A stretch of DNA of 22,090 bases, from the NCBI GenBank assembly GCA_003427395.1, contig BFEA01000324.1:911796-933885 (forward strand). The letters run 5' to 3'. This DNA comes from Chara braunii (taxonomy: Eukaryota > Streptophyta > Charophyceae > Charales > Characeae). Both the position numbers and the translations under genes were made by a program. Of this stretch, positions 9,226 to 17,726 are shown piece after piece. The notes beneath the pieces are model-generated. The model ran no database searches. It worked only from the letters and a program-made list of their open reading frames with translations, and was not told the DNA's origin. Numbering within the stretch: the first letter of the stretch is position 1; the number at the start of each line of letters is the position of its first letter.

Positions 9226-10161
9226 ATGTGGGAGAAGAAGAAGAAGGGGACGAGGAGGAGGAGGAGGAGGACGAGGAGGAGGAAGAAGGAGAAGAAGAAG
9301 AAAAAGAAGAAGAAGAAGGGCGGAGTATGGCGGGAAGAAAGATTGGGCGAGACAAAGTTGGGGGATATGGCCGTCGCAGGGGAAGGTCCAAAACGCGGCC
9401 CCACGTGGCACAAGACAAAAAAAAAAAGAAAAAAAAAAAGGAAATGGTGTCAGGGATGGCGGGCAGGGATTGGGGGGGGTGAGAAGAAGAAGAAGAAGAA
9501 GGGAAGGAGGGGGAGAAGAAGAAGACGAGGAGGACGAGGAGGACGAAGAAGACGAGGAGGACGAAGAAGACGAGGAGGACGAGGAGGACGAGGAAGACGA
9601 GGAGGAGGAGGAGGAGGAGGAAGAAGACGAAGAAGAAGAAGGGCGGAGTATGGCGGGAAGAAAGATTGAGCGAGACGAAGTTGGGGGATATGGCCGTCGC
9701 GGGGGAAGGTCCAAAACGCGGCCCCACGTGGCACAAGACAGGAAAAAAAAAAAAAGGACATGGTGCGAGGGATGGCGGGCAGGGATGGCGGGGGCGAGAA
9801 GAAGAAGAAGGGAAGGAGGAGGAGGAGAAGAAGAAGAAGAAGAAGAAGGGAAGAAGAAGGGAAGGAGGGGGAGAAGAAGAAGAAGAAGTGAAGAAGAAGG
9901 GAAGAAGAAGAAGCTAAGGAGGGGGAGAAGAAGAAGAAGCCAAGGAGGGGGAGAAGAAGAAGAAGCCAAGGAGGAGGAGGAGGAGGAGGGGAAGAAGAAG
10001 AATAAGAAGGAGCCGAAGAAGAAGTTGACGCAGCGAAGGGGGAGAAGAAGAAGAAGACGGCTGGTGGAGAACGGCGGGAAGGGGGGCAAAGAAGAAGAAG
10101 AAGAAGAAGAAGCGAAGTAGAAGTGAAGTAGAAGCGAAGAAGAAGAAGAAGAAGAAGAAGA

Positions 10162-10164
<3 letters not shown>
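9226..10164 (+). repeat. Purine-only (GAA/GAG/GAC) tract with internal 323-bp duplication
   Basis: About 900 bases are made almost only of A and G on the + strand, mostly GAA, GAG and GAC triplets. Two non-repetitive cores interrupt it (about 9318-9480 and 9641-9795), nearly identical to each other: both start GGGCGGAGTATGGCGGGAAG, contain CCAAAACGCGGCCCCACGTG, then an A-run and GATGGCGGGCAGGGAT. The starts are 323 bp apart, so this is a local tandem duplication. Long Glu/Arg/Lys-rich frames and their Ser/Leu/Phe/Pro-rich antisense frames are consequences of composition. Confidence 0.85.

Positions 10165-10223
<59 letters not shown>
10165..10223 (+). repeat. (TC)n microsatellite
   Basis: About 29 uninterrupted TC units abut the GAA tract directly, so the purine strand switches abruptly at 10164/10165. 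Confidence 0.95.
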
Positions 10224-10226
<3 letters not shown>

Positions 10227-10437
10227 CCCTAAACTAAGTCCCTTACCTTGTTGAGGCGGCCGTTGGGGGGCGACGGCGGGGTCACGTGCGATGGCGGGCG
10301 TTGGCAGGTGCTGGCGGGGTGTGTTGAAGTTGCGCGTCGTGCCGGCGGACACAGGGTGGTGCAAGGCAGGGAAGGGGGGACGTCGGGGCACATCTTCAGC
10401 ATGGGGGAGGGAACGGGGGCCGGTAGTTCCCGCCCCC
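10224..10437. other. Unassigned GC-rich sequence
   Basis: GGC/GGT-rich DNA with no recognised gene. The open frames are Gly/Arg/Pro-rich and overlap on both strands. Confidence 0.45.
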
Positions 10438-10515
10438 ACCGATTTGAAATCGGTGGAATCTGGGCCGTTGATGTTCGAGATCGACGATTCAGATGGGGAC
10501 CGATTTCAAATCGGT
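10438..10515. repeat. Double near-palindrome forming an inverted repeat
   Basis: ACCGATTTGAAATCGGT (10438-10454) and ACCGATTTCAAATCGGT (10499-10515) are exact reverse complements of each other, and each is itself palindromic except at the central base. The DNA can form either two small hairpins or one large one. Confidence 0.85.
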
Positions 10516-10828
10516 GAAATCGGCCATACCGGCTCGTTTTTTTTTTTTTTCGTGGTCCATACGGTCTATGAAGGGGGCAAAAAGGGCCCCAGTGCCGGAA
10601 AAAAAAAAAAAAAGCTACCCTACAGTGATGCGCTGGGGGTGCCCGGTGGCCAACCGGGCGCGGCAACCGGCCAGGCGGCCCAGCACCCCCCCTGGGCGAC
10701 GGCCAGGCCGCCGGGCGGCCCGGGGACCAGCCCTGATTTTGTTTATAATATGTTAGTAAGAAGTGCACTCTATAGATTGGTGTGAAGTTTGGTTGGGATG
10801 GCCTTACGGTTTTCTCATAAATTTTCAG
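10516..10828. other. T-run, A-run and GC-rich sequence, unassigned
   Basis: A T14 run (about 10537) and an A15 run (about 10600) face each other across about 50 bp. They are followed by a strongly GC-rich block (about 10628-10730) with repeated CCGGCC/GGCGGCC motifs. No gene was seen. Confidence 0.5.
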
Positions 10829-10853
10829 GACTGTGGCGGCTACGACCTTGACC
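10829..10853 (+). repeat. 25-bp direct repeat, right copy
   Basis: This is the partner of 8872-8896. It is preceded by TTTTCTCATAAATTTTCAG, which looks like a splice acceptor, and the frame through it stays open for about 30 codons to a TAG near 10920. It may be a fragment of the same coding sequence as 8794-8910. Confidence 0.6.
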
Positions 10854-10980
10854 CTTCGGAAGTCCTACAGCTACGACTTCTAGAACTTCCTAAGACCTCT
10901 ACTCGACAGGTCTACAGATAGAAGCCCTACAACCTACAGACCCTACGACAGTCTACTAACTGTTACAAATACACAGGTCG

Positions 10981-11077
10981 TGGGTTCAACTCTCGGGATC
11001 GATGCAAATACTGTACACAGGTAAGGTGTTGACTAGGGATCGAGCCCTGGGATCTGCATCGGCTACTGCAAACAGGT
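10981..11077 (+). repeat. Duplicated tRNA-B-box-like segment
   Basis: Two roughly 42-bp units (10981-11022 and 11035-11077) align. Each has a B-box-like motif (GGGTTCAACTC / GGGATCGAGCCC), then GGGATC, GCA, TACTG and ACAGGT. No A box or cloverleaf was found, so this could be a tRNA-derived SINE scrap but not a tRNA gene. Confidence 0.4.
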
Positions 11078-11178
11078 GAATACCGTTTCAGCCCAGTGCC
11101 CAAGGCTGATATTAGAAATGATAACATCGAGGCAGGGGTCCTCGTAATCTACCCGGATGTGGCAATACCAGGGAGCCT

Positions 11179-11945
11179 TACCCAGTTTTGCTTTTAACGA
11201 GACCTAAAGGGATCTTGATCCAGGTGTCCGGTATTGCCCCTATGAGCCGTACTCTAAGCTCCTCTATTTTGCGGAGTCCTGCCAGTTTCCCTCACAGTTC
11301 TTCGCCCGTCCTCCGTTGGCCTGTACTTGCATCGTAGACGTGACGGACCTGGCAGACGCCCCTCCGAAGCCGTTTCCTGGCAAAGTTCCCAGGCCTGTTA
11401 GTTGTAGAGAAGGGTGTACCATTACAGTCTGTGAGAGTTGGGTTGTCATATAAGAGCAGGTGAGAAGACTTCCCTTTTATCTGTTGGAGTCGTAATAGTA
11501 TATGGAAGTAGCCTGCCCCAGACTTCGAGGATGGGAGACCAGCTGCGGGATCTGATGGAGGAAATCATTGGGTGTAGGAGGATGGCCTGCCAGACTGCTT
11601 CAGGGTCTGTGAGGTCCCACTCCTTACATAAGATGGCTTGTGCAAGAATCATCCAAGGCTGTGTGGTTGGGCCAGTGAGAAGCCTCACTGGCCACTTAGC
11701 TAAGAGAGGATCATTCTGTTTCTTTGGGTCGTGTATACCCAGACCCCCTTGTGTTTTCTTTTCTGTGATTTTCCACCATGCCACCTTGCTTACGCAGGAA
11801 GGGACGGTTGAGTCCCCTTTCCATACATAACGTGTCAGAAGTTGTCGAACGAGTTTCGCTGCACCCGGGCTGATTGCTCGGATAGACAGGATATACCAGC
11901 AGGTGCTCTTATCAGCACCCCTAGCATTCACTCGGGTTGTTTCTT
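11179..11945 (-). pseudogene. LINE (plant L1-like) reverse-transcriptase C-terminal relic
   Basis: The main open frame (11931-11446, about 160 codons) contains WYILSIR, then R-Y-V-W-K-G-D, V-A-W and GGLGIHDPKKQNDPLLAKW. This is the characteristic thumb/post-RT segment of plant L1-like non-LTR retrotransposons, where a Y-x-W-G-G-like motif is followed by W-x-x-[IV], then GGLGI-x-D and LLAKW. A one-base slip near 11446 is followed by a continuing frame (D-N-P-T-L-T-D, then G-A-I-P-D-T-W) to 11179, broken by a TGA at 11292. No catalytic FADD box is present and the 5' part is lost. The protein would copy element RNA into chromosomal DNA; this copy cannot. Confidence 0.8.
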
Positions 11946-12143
11946 GTAAAAATAAAAAATTAAATTAAAAAAAAAGAAGAAAAAAAAAGAAAAAAAAGAA
12001 AAAAAAAAGAATGTACGGGCAGGTAGATAGCACTGCGCAGTTACATACGAGTGCTCTTCCAAATAGGGAAGAGAAACAATGTTTGGATTTTTTTATTTTT
12101 ATTTTTTATATCTTTTACTAGTCTGGAAGGGTGGTGAAAATTT
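11946..12143. other. A-rich and T-rich low-complexity sequence
   Basis: A-rich from about 11948 to 12011 and T-rich from about 12086 to 12115. No gene was seen. Confidence 0.6.
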
Positions 12144-12162
12144 CACGTAAGCTGCTTACGTG
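12144..12162. repeat. 19-bp palindrome CACGTAAGC-T-GCTTACGTG
   Basis: A perfect 9-bp inverted repeat around one central base, with ACGT cores. It could be a protein-binding site or a small hairpin; no associated gene was found. Confidence 0.85.
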
Positions 12163-12169
12163 TGCTCAG

Positions 12170-12229
12170 CCCACGGTATTCCTTAGTAAAAGGCGAAAGC
12201 CCACGGTATTCCTTAGTAAAAGGCGAAAG
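12170..12229 (+). repeat. Perfect 30-bp tandem duplication
   Basis: Two exact head-to-tail copies of a unit starting CCCACGGTATTCC and ending AAAGGCGAAAG. Perfect identity points to a recent event. Confidence 0.97.
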
Positions 12230-12440
12230 AATAGTACGCCCACTGAGCTGGGCACGCAGCGATTATTTGGAGTATTTTGTACAAGCTGTTCTTATTCGGT
12301 TTTCCACAATGGAAATTCTCTCTTTTTATTACTGCGGCTTTTCATTTTTCGTTCTGTTTTTTTTTGTTTTTTTTTGTAACTGATCAGAAGAGATGATGTT
12401 CGAGAAAAAGGGCGAGGAAGGTATTCAATGGTCTGGGGTT

Positions 12441-12550
12441 CTGACATCGCTACCCAATAGAATGCATGGGCATTATCCCTGTATAAGGACTGAAAGTTGC
12501 ACCAAATACAGTTGCAATTACCCTCTGTTCTATTCGGGTGAAGATGGTCG
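12441..12550. mobile_element. Decayed TIR MITE, family B copy 1 (inverted)
   Basis: It aligns over its whole length with the reverse complement of 15590-15700. The right end GTTCTATTCGGGTGAAGATG is well kept, the middle shares GACTGAAAGTTGC-CCAAATAC, and the left end (ACCCAATAGAAT) is degraded. Confidence 0.65.
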
Positions 12551-13778
12551 TTCGGTGATTCTGAATGGGCCTGCTTTCCAGCTGTGTCTCAAAAAGTATC
12601 TTGACACTAGCTGTATCTTAAACCACCAGTACACGGCCCCAGCCTTGCAGCTAGGTAGGAGTAGTGGTAGGTAGGTAGTGTGAGGAAAAATTGAGAGAAG
12701 AGTATAGTTTTTTATTAATAAAAAAAAAAAAAAAAAACCTTGTCGCCACAAGGAAATCTTGGGGCTCGAGGGAGGCCAGGTAGAGCGACGGGAAAAAGAG
12801 CTCGTGGGCCCACTGGAAAAGGACGCTGGACTACAAGTCCTCGTACTGGTTTGTTTCCATATGTGAAAACAAAGGGGGGGACAAAAGAAAACTAAAGAAG
12901 GGAAAAAAAAAAAAAAAGAAAGCATAAAAAAGAATGCTGGCACCCGTTGAAACAGGTGGTGCCTGCCTCAGGAAGGTGCCTGTTTCCACGGACACCAGCT
13001 GTATCAACGGGAGACACTTGCTTACCTCTTTCTTTTGTTTGTTTTGCTGAATTTGCACCCGTTTTGAGGAAAGGTACATACAGGTGCAGTTAGAGAAGGG
13101 CAAGCCCTGCCTGGTTGGCAGATTCAGATCCGGGCCGGACTTCCTTTTTTTCTTTTTCTCCCCTTACTGCAAACTCATGGTAGCACTTTACTAAATGTAT
13201 CTGGCTGCAATTACAGCCAGACGTGGTTGAATCTGATGGCAATAGGGCCAGCATGCTGTTGTGTCTTTTACCATGGATTTGGGCCACGTACGGCCAGATG
13301 CGTCGAGCCCGTGATGTTGCTTCGAAAATCCCTTCCACTGTAACTGTACCGGCCACTGCACTAATTCGGGTGCAGAGGCTGCACTACGGCCCGCCCTGCT
13401 GGCAGGGCAACAAGAAAAAGGGAAAAAAAGAAGAAAAGAGAAACCAAACTACTTACCTCTTTATCTGGTGTGCGGGAAAGGCCAGATACATGGGTGGGCT
13501 TGCAGGAGAGTTTTGCAGGGGGGGGGGCAGAAGTGTGAAAACAATGGCCTCTTCTTTGTATCTGCTGGCAGCAGGTGCAGCACCCAATCCGAGAAAGGCG
13601 GGTACCGGTACCACACTCAATTTTCTAAGTGGTGGTCCCGGTTGTTGCTTCCAGGCTCGGCAAAATTGAAAATTCAGGCTCGTACAGATAGCCTCGGGTG
13701 TACTGGTAGTTCAAGTGTATCTCTGAAAGCAAAAAAAACGGTGGGATGTATCTGACTGTAATTATGACTAGAAACAAG
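12551..13778. other. Unassigned sequence with A/T-runs and one foldback
   Basis: It holds an A-run at about 12721-12737, a GA/A-rich stretch at about 12900-12920, and an imperfect foldback at 12943-13011 (CCCGTTGA…TCAACGGG). A G-run lies near 13519, and copies of the GTATCTGGCTGCAATTACAG dispersed motif occur around 13195 and 13745. A family C end motif lies near 12621. No gene was recognised. Confidence 0.5.
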
Positions 13779-13938
13779 TTAAACCACTAGTACTTCCTAA
13801 AGTCGTGCCCGTAAACAAGCCACAACTTTAGGAAACGTATGGGCCACTACAGAAGCGCCCAAATTCATCCGGTTAGAAACGTTTCTACTCTATTTTTTTC
13901 TGCGGCCAGTAGCTGGGCCAAGTACTGGTTGTTTTAAA
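13779..13938. mobile_element. Short TIR element, family C copy 2
   Basis: The left end TTAAACCACTAGTACTTCC is mirrored at the right end by the inverse (reading TTTTAAAACAACCAGTACTT). The size (160 bp) resembles copy 1 at 4908. An internal perfect 10-bp inverted repeat (TTCCTAAAGT, 13794-13803 / 13825-13834) adds a nested hairpin. Confidence 0.55.
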
Positions 13939-14033
13939 AGTTCTACTGTTAGTATGCCCTTGTACTCAGACTTTTAGAGGCAACCTCAAAGGAGTGCTAC
14001 CCGTCTTACTTTTACTGTAGCTGTATTTGTAGC

Positions 14034-14310
14034 TGAATTTGGGCCAATTTCAGTCTAGATACAGCATATTAGGTTGTGTATCGGTAGACCCGTGAAGCCC
14101 AGCCCGTATATTTTTCTCTGTATTCGGGCCAATTTTCAGTCTAGATACAGCATTAATGACCGTATGTTGTGTATCGGTAGACCCCACGAAGCCCAGCCCT
14201 TTATATTTTCCTCTGTATTTGGGTCAATTTTCAGTCTACATACACAGCATTAATGACTGCATGTCGTGTATCGGTAGACCCCACGAAGCCCAGCCCTTAT
14301 ATTTTTCAGA
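14034..14310 (+). repeat. 85-95-bp tandem array, three units, related to MITE family B
   Basis: Three head-to-tail units share TATTTGGGCCAATTTTCAGT, CTAGATACAGCATTAATGAC, then GTGTATCGGTAGACCC, ACGAAGCCCAGCCC and a TATATTTT tail. Period starts are at about 14041, 14126 and 14221. The unit order (GTATTTGGG-CAA-TTTCAGTCTAGAT-CAGC-ATAATGAC) parallels the right half of the MITE at 15590-15700, so the array probably arose from half an element. Confidence 0.82.
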
Positions 14311-14442
14311 CACTTTCAGAGGCAACTCGAAGTAGTACTAGACCCCACAAAGTCCAAAAAGAAACAATGTAACTCTCAAACAGGCAACTGTGGCGCCTGT
14401 GGGCCCTGCTGCTATTCCCCCCCCCCAAGAAGTACTACTGCA

Positions 14443-14609
14443 GCGAGGTCCCACTTGCAAAGAGGATTGAATTGAGCACCTGAATCTGGATGCGTTTTAT
14501 GCAAAAATGCAGAAATTGAAAGCAGATACGTTGTGATTTTCTGCAGCTCTCCACAGCCATGTCCAGATTCAGGCGTCAGATCAGGTCTCCTTTGCTAGTG
14601 GGACCTTGC
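14443..14609. mobile_element. Foldback MITE, family A copy 3
   Basis: The ends are GCGAGGTCCCACTTGCAAAG and the inverse of GCAAGGTCCCACTAGCAAAG, a very good 20-bp TIR. The interior again has CTGAATCTGGA…TCCAGATTCAGG and TGCAGAAA…TTTTCTGCA pairs. This copy gives the clearest view of the family termini. Confidence 0.85.
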
Positions 14610-14639
14610 CCCAGTGATAATAATTTGGGCTATGCATGT

Positions 14640-15580
14640 AGATGTCCGTGTTGGATCAGAAATGCAACAAACCACTGCTGCTGACAGGTTTTGGGCGTGG
14701 CCGTAATTGCAGTCAGATTCATCCAGGACTGGCTGTAATTGCAGTCAGATTCATCCAGGTCACCTTGTAATAAGAAAAGACTCTTTAGGGGGTACTCACA
14801 ATCTGGACATCATTTTGCAGTCAGGTTCATCCAGCTCACCTTGTAATAAGAAGAGACTCTAGGGGGTACTCACAATCTGGACATAGTTTTGCAGTCAGAT
14901 TCCTCCAGGTCAGCTTGTAATAAGAAGAGACTCTTTAGGGGGTACTCACAATCTGGACATAGTTTTGCAGTCAGATTCATCCAGTAAGTTTTGCAGTCAG
15001 ATTCATCCAGTACTGGCCGTAATTGCAGTCACATTCATCCAGGTCACCTTGTAATAAGAAGAGACTCTTAGGGGGTACTCACAATCTGGACATAGTTTTG
15101 CAGTCAGATTCATCCAGTACTGGCCGTAATTGCAGTCAGATTCATCCAGCTTACCGTGTAATAAGAAGAGACTCTTAGGGGGTACTCACAATCTGGACAT
15201 CATTTTGCAGTCAGATTCATCCACGACTCGCCGTAATTTCTGCCAGATTCATCCAGCGCTGGCCATAATTGCAGTCAGATTCATCCAGGACTGGCCGTAA
15301 TTGTAGTCAGATGCATTTTGGAAATTGCTAACAGACTACTGATGCTGACAGGTTTTGCGCATGGTCAACTTGTAACAGGAAAATACTCTTTAGGGCGTAC
15401 TACTAGTCACACGCACGAGGACTTGCTTGTTTTACGGGGATCTGGACGTCATTGCAGTCAGATTCATCCAGGCCTGGGCGTAATTGAGGTCAGATGCGGG
15501 GATAACAGACCACATGTTCTGACAGGTTTGGGGCCATGGTCGCGGGCATGCTCATGTTGTAACAAGAAAAGACTTTAGGC
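14640..15580 (+). repeat. Complex tandem array built on TTGCAGTCAGATTCATCCAG
   Basis: The 20-mer occurs at least twelve times, exact or with one change, at about 14707, 14739, 14815, 14889, 14965, 14991, 15023, 15098, 15130, 15205, 15269 and 15452. It sits in two contexts: after GGCCGTAA, and after ATCTGGACATAGT. The longer unit also contains CACCTTGTAATAAGAAGAGA, CTCTTAGGGGGTACTCACAA and one 20-mer; these units begin 74-134 bp apart. Single copies occur elsewhere, inverted at 19901-19920. Confidence 0.88.
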
Positions 15581-15589
15581 ATACTCACA

Positions 15590-15700
15590 CTACCGTCTTC
15601 ACCCGAATAGAACGTTCGGTCATTATAGCCGTATTTGGGGCAACTTTCAGTCTAGATGCAGCCATAATGACCGGGTGTTCTATTAGGGTGAAGACGGTAG
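15590..15700. mobile_element. TIR MITE, family B copy 2
   Basis: The ends CTACCGTCTTCACCCGAATA and the inverse of CTACCGTCTTCACCCTAATA are followed by GAAC, a few variable bases and CGGTCATTAT on both arms. The TIRs are thus about 40 bp in a 111-bp element with a short loop. No coding capacity. Confidence 0.88.
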
Positions 15701-15912
15701 GACTTGTTCTAAGAAGCTCTGAAGACAGGATTGCAGTCAGATTCGTCGTCCAGTGCTGGCCGTAATTGCATTCAGATACATTTAGGAGAGTGATCATGTT
15801 GTGAGCATGCCCTATTACTGTGCTGATGTGTAGGGTAGGTGGGGGCAAAAAATGCTTGGAAAAAAAGGATAGGAGGGAAGGAAAAAAGAAGGAAAGGGTG
15901 GGGGGATTGCAC
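15701..15912. other. Repeat debris between two MITEs
   Basis: It contains two degraded copies of the 20-mer array motif (about 15731 and 15766), a GA/G-rich stretch and the start of the segment (about 15889) whose inverted copy ends near 19045. No gene was seen. Confidence 0.5.
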
Positions 15913-16177
15913 AGATTGGGGCCGCCTCCTTACAGTCTCACTAGGACTCTATCTGCCTGCTGATCTTTTGATTTTGCGATTATAAGGGCCTAGTGTGAGT
16001 GTACCATCGAACTCAATTTAATTTAACAAAGTTTTTCCTCACAAGGGCAAGGTTCGAAGAAAAAAAACGTTGTTAAATTAAATTTATGGTACACTCACAC
16101 CAGGCCCTTATAATCGCAAAATGGAAACATCAGCAGGCAGATAGAGGCCTAGTAAAACTATAAGGAGGCCCCGATCT
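15913..16177. mobile_element. Large foldback element, family D
   Basis: Arms of about 115 bp (15913-16031 and 16068-16177) are inverse copies with few mismatches. They share AGAT-GGGGCC, GCCTCCTTA, CTATCTGCCTGCTGAT, TTTTGCGATTATAAGGGCC, GTGTGAGTGTACCAT and TTTAATTTAACAA. A loop of about 36 bp separates them. Transcribed, it would form a hairpin of more than 100 bp. A partial arm lies immediately downstream (16182-16228) and another in the annexin intron (about 18981-19062). Confidence 0.88.
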
Positions 16178-16181
16178 GGCC

Positions 16182-16228
16182 GCTGATTTTGTTATTCTGC
16201 ACTTAGTACAAGGACCTAGTGTGAAAAA
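16182..16228 (+). repeat. Partial family D arm
   Basis: CTGATTTTGTTATTCTGC, then ACAAGGACCTAGTGTGA, mirrors the left arm of the adjacent foldback in direct orientation. Confidence 0.55.
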
Positions 16229-16555
16229 AAGAAAAAAAAAAGTGAAAAAAAAAAAAGACAAAAGAACAAGGCAGTCTTTGCCCTTGGTGTTGATGTTGCC
16301 TGCAGGCAAAGCAGGTACCGTGAATCTTACCTACCACAAAGTGTGGTGTATAATCCCCCCACACTCAATCCACCTCTGAATCAGATCGTTGTCAGGGGTG
16401 GACGGACTACTCGCACTGTCTGCCCTTGAAACACCCTAATAATGAACGTATACAAGCTATGTTTCCAGTCAAGTCCCACCATAATCATGATAAGGTGCGT
16501 TGCATTCAGCCAAGGGGAGGAAGACTATAGGCTCGTCTCCGTAGGCTCGACTCCT
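16229..16555. other. Unassigned sequence, A-rich at its start
   Basis: An A-rich run (about 16226-16267) is followed by ordinary sequence with no recognisable gene or repeat. Confidence 0.5.
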
Positions 16556-16865
16556 TATGAATCGCCAACTAAGGTCCTCTGTTCTTGATCTTCCAGTATT
16601 TTGCAGTAACTCCAGCCGCCGAAATCGAGCGACGTTGGAGCTGTCTGCTCTCTGCTTCGATGGTGTCCCGAATTTGGAGGCGGGGGGAAGTGCCCTGGCA
16701 TAAAATTGCAGCTACTAAATGAATCACCAACTGAGGTCCTCTGGTCTTCCTCTGCCAGTATTTTGCAATAAATTGTGGCCGCTGGATCGACCAACATCGG
16801 CGTTGTCTGGTCTGACTCGATGGTGTCCCGAATTCGGAGGCGGGGGGAAGTGGCCTCTGATACAT
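16556..16865 (+). repeat. Diverged tandem duplication of about 163 bp
   Basis: Unit 1 (16556-16716) and unit 2 (16719-16865) share ATGAATC-CCAACT-AGGTCCTCT, CCAGTATTTTGCA, TGGTGTCCCGAATT and GGAGGCGGGGGGAAGTG. The overlapping minus-strand frames only reflect the duplication. Confidence 0.8.
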
Positions 16866-17087
16866 AATTAAATAATCTGATACATAATTACATAAATTTA
16901 CAGTTCAAAGCTTTCGATGTTTTTGTGGAAGATACATGCTCCATTTTGCCCATTCTGGGAGTGGTGTGCCTCTGATAAGCAATATTCGTTCGAGCTGTAT
17001 GAATGATACCAACCATAGGGGGCGCAGACTAGCGACCAAAGCTGGCTGGCGCAGACTATCGACCATAGCTGGTGGAGACTACTGACC
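16866..17087. other. Unassigned sequence
   Basis: Short repeats of CTGATACATAATTA (16857 and 16877) and GACTA-CGACCA-AGCTGG (about 17028-17080) are present. No gene was seen. Confidence 0.45.
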
Positions 17088-17620
17088 ATGGAGTGGAAAC
17101 GTCTTAGATGCAGACTCACTGCAGTTCCTAAGAGTGGAAACCTCTCTCAGGCTGTCGGAGAGCGGACCTCACCTGCTACGGGGAGAAAGCTCAACAACCT
17201 GCCCTCTGACATGATTGCTGAGATGGGGAAACAGAGGCCGGTTCGATTTTACTTTGTTTTTTTTCCCTTTAGTAATTAAACAAGGCTGACATCTTTGAGA
17301 AACCATCATAGAACTGACTGGCAATTTGGTTTTCATTCCTTAGACGGTACCACCCCCCCCCCAGCCCCCCCATCTTGCATTCCATTCATCTGATCATATC
17401 GATGGTAATTTAGGGGCAGTCGATAAAGCAGGTTGAAGTTGATGACCGATTTGTCCTTTTTCTCATGAGGGAGGGAGTGGTTGTGGTTGCAGGGTCTACC
17501 TCCACCTCCTTTTTCTCTGTTTATCGACAATAAGCCCAGAAGATACACTGTGGGCTGTGAAGAGTGCGACCCCACATTCCATCCAAACTACCAGCTCAAG
17601 TGGAAACGTGCGAGAGATGC
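17088..17620 (+). pseudogene. Possible piggyBac-like transposase C-terminal relic
   Basis: Two + strand stretches look protein-like. The first (about 17148-17250) reads GERTSPATGRKL, a spacer, then M-G-K-Q-R-P-V-R. The second (about 17524-17620) reads PRRYTVGCEECDPTFHPN followed by YQLKW. PiggyBac-type transposases end in this order: a polar stretch with K-[KA]-x-P-x-R, then a Cys-rich knuckle with Y-x-C-x-x-C and H/P, then a C-F-x-x-Y-H-like tail. The intervening 270 bp has no clear intron borders and includes a C-run. The relic runs into MITE family A copy 4. The assignment is tentative. Confidence 0.25.
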
Positions 17621-17726
17621 ACCCGAGGGACTGGGTCCCACTAGCAAGGACGATTGGACAAAGCGGCCGAATATAGACATGCTTTATGAAGAGATGCAGA
17701 AAAGCAGAGCAATTGGGGTTTTCTGA

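Noticed and set aside
9188-10439. Long open frames of about 300 codons on both strands
   Set aside because: They consist of Glu/Arg/Lys strings or their antisense Ser/Leu/Phe/Pro strings produced by a purine-only tract and a CT repeat; no domain is visible.
10981-11077. tRNA gene
   Set aside because: Only B-box-like motifs are present; there is no A box, acceptor stem or anticodon arm.
14640-15580. CRISPR-like array
   Set aside because: The repeats are embedded in larger related units with irregular spacing and similar spacers, in clearly eukaryotic DNA.
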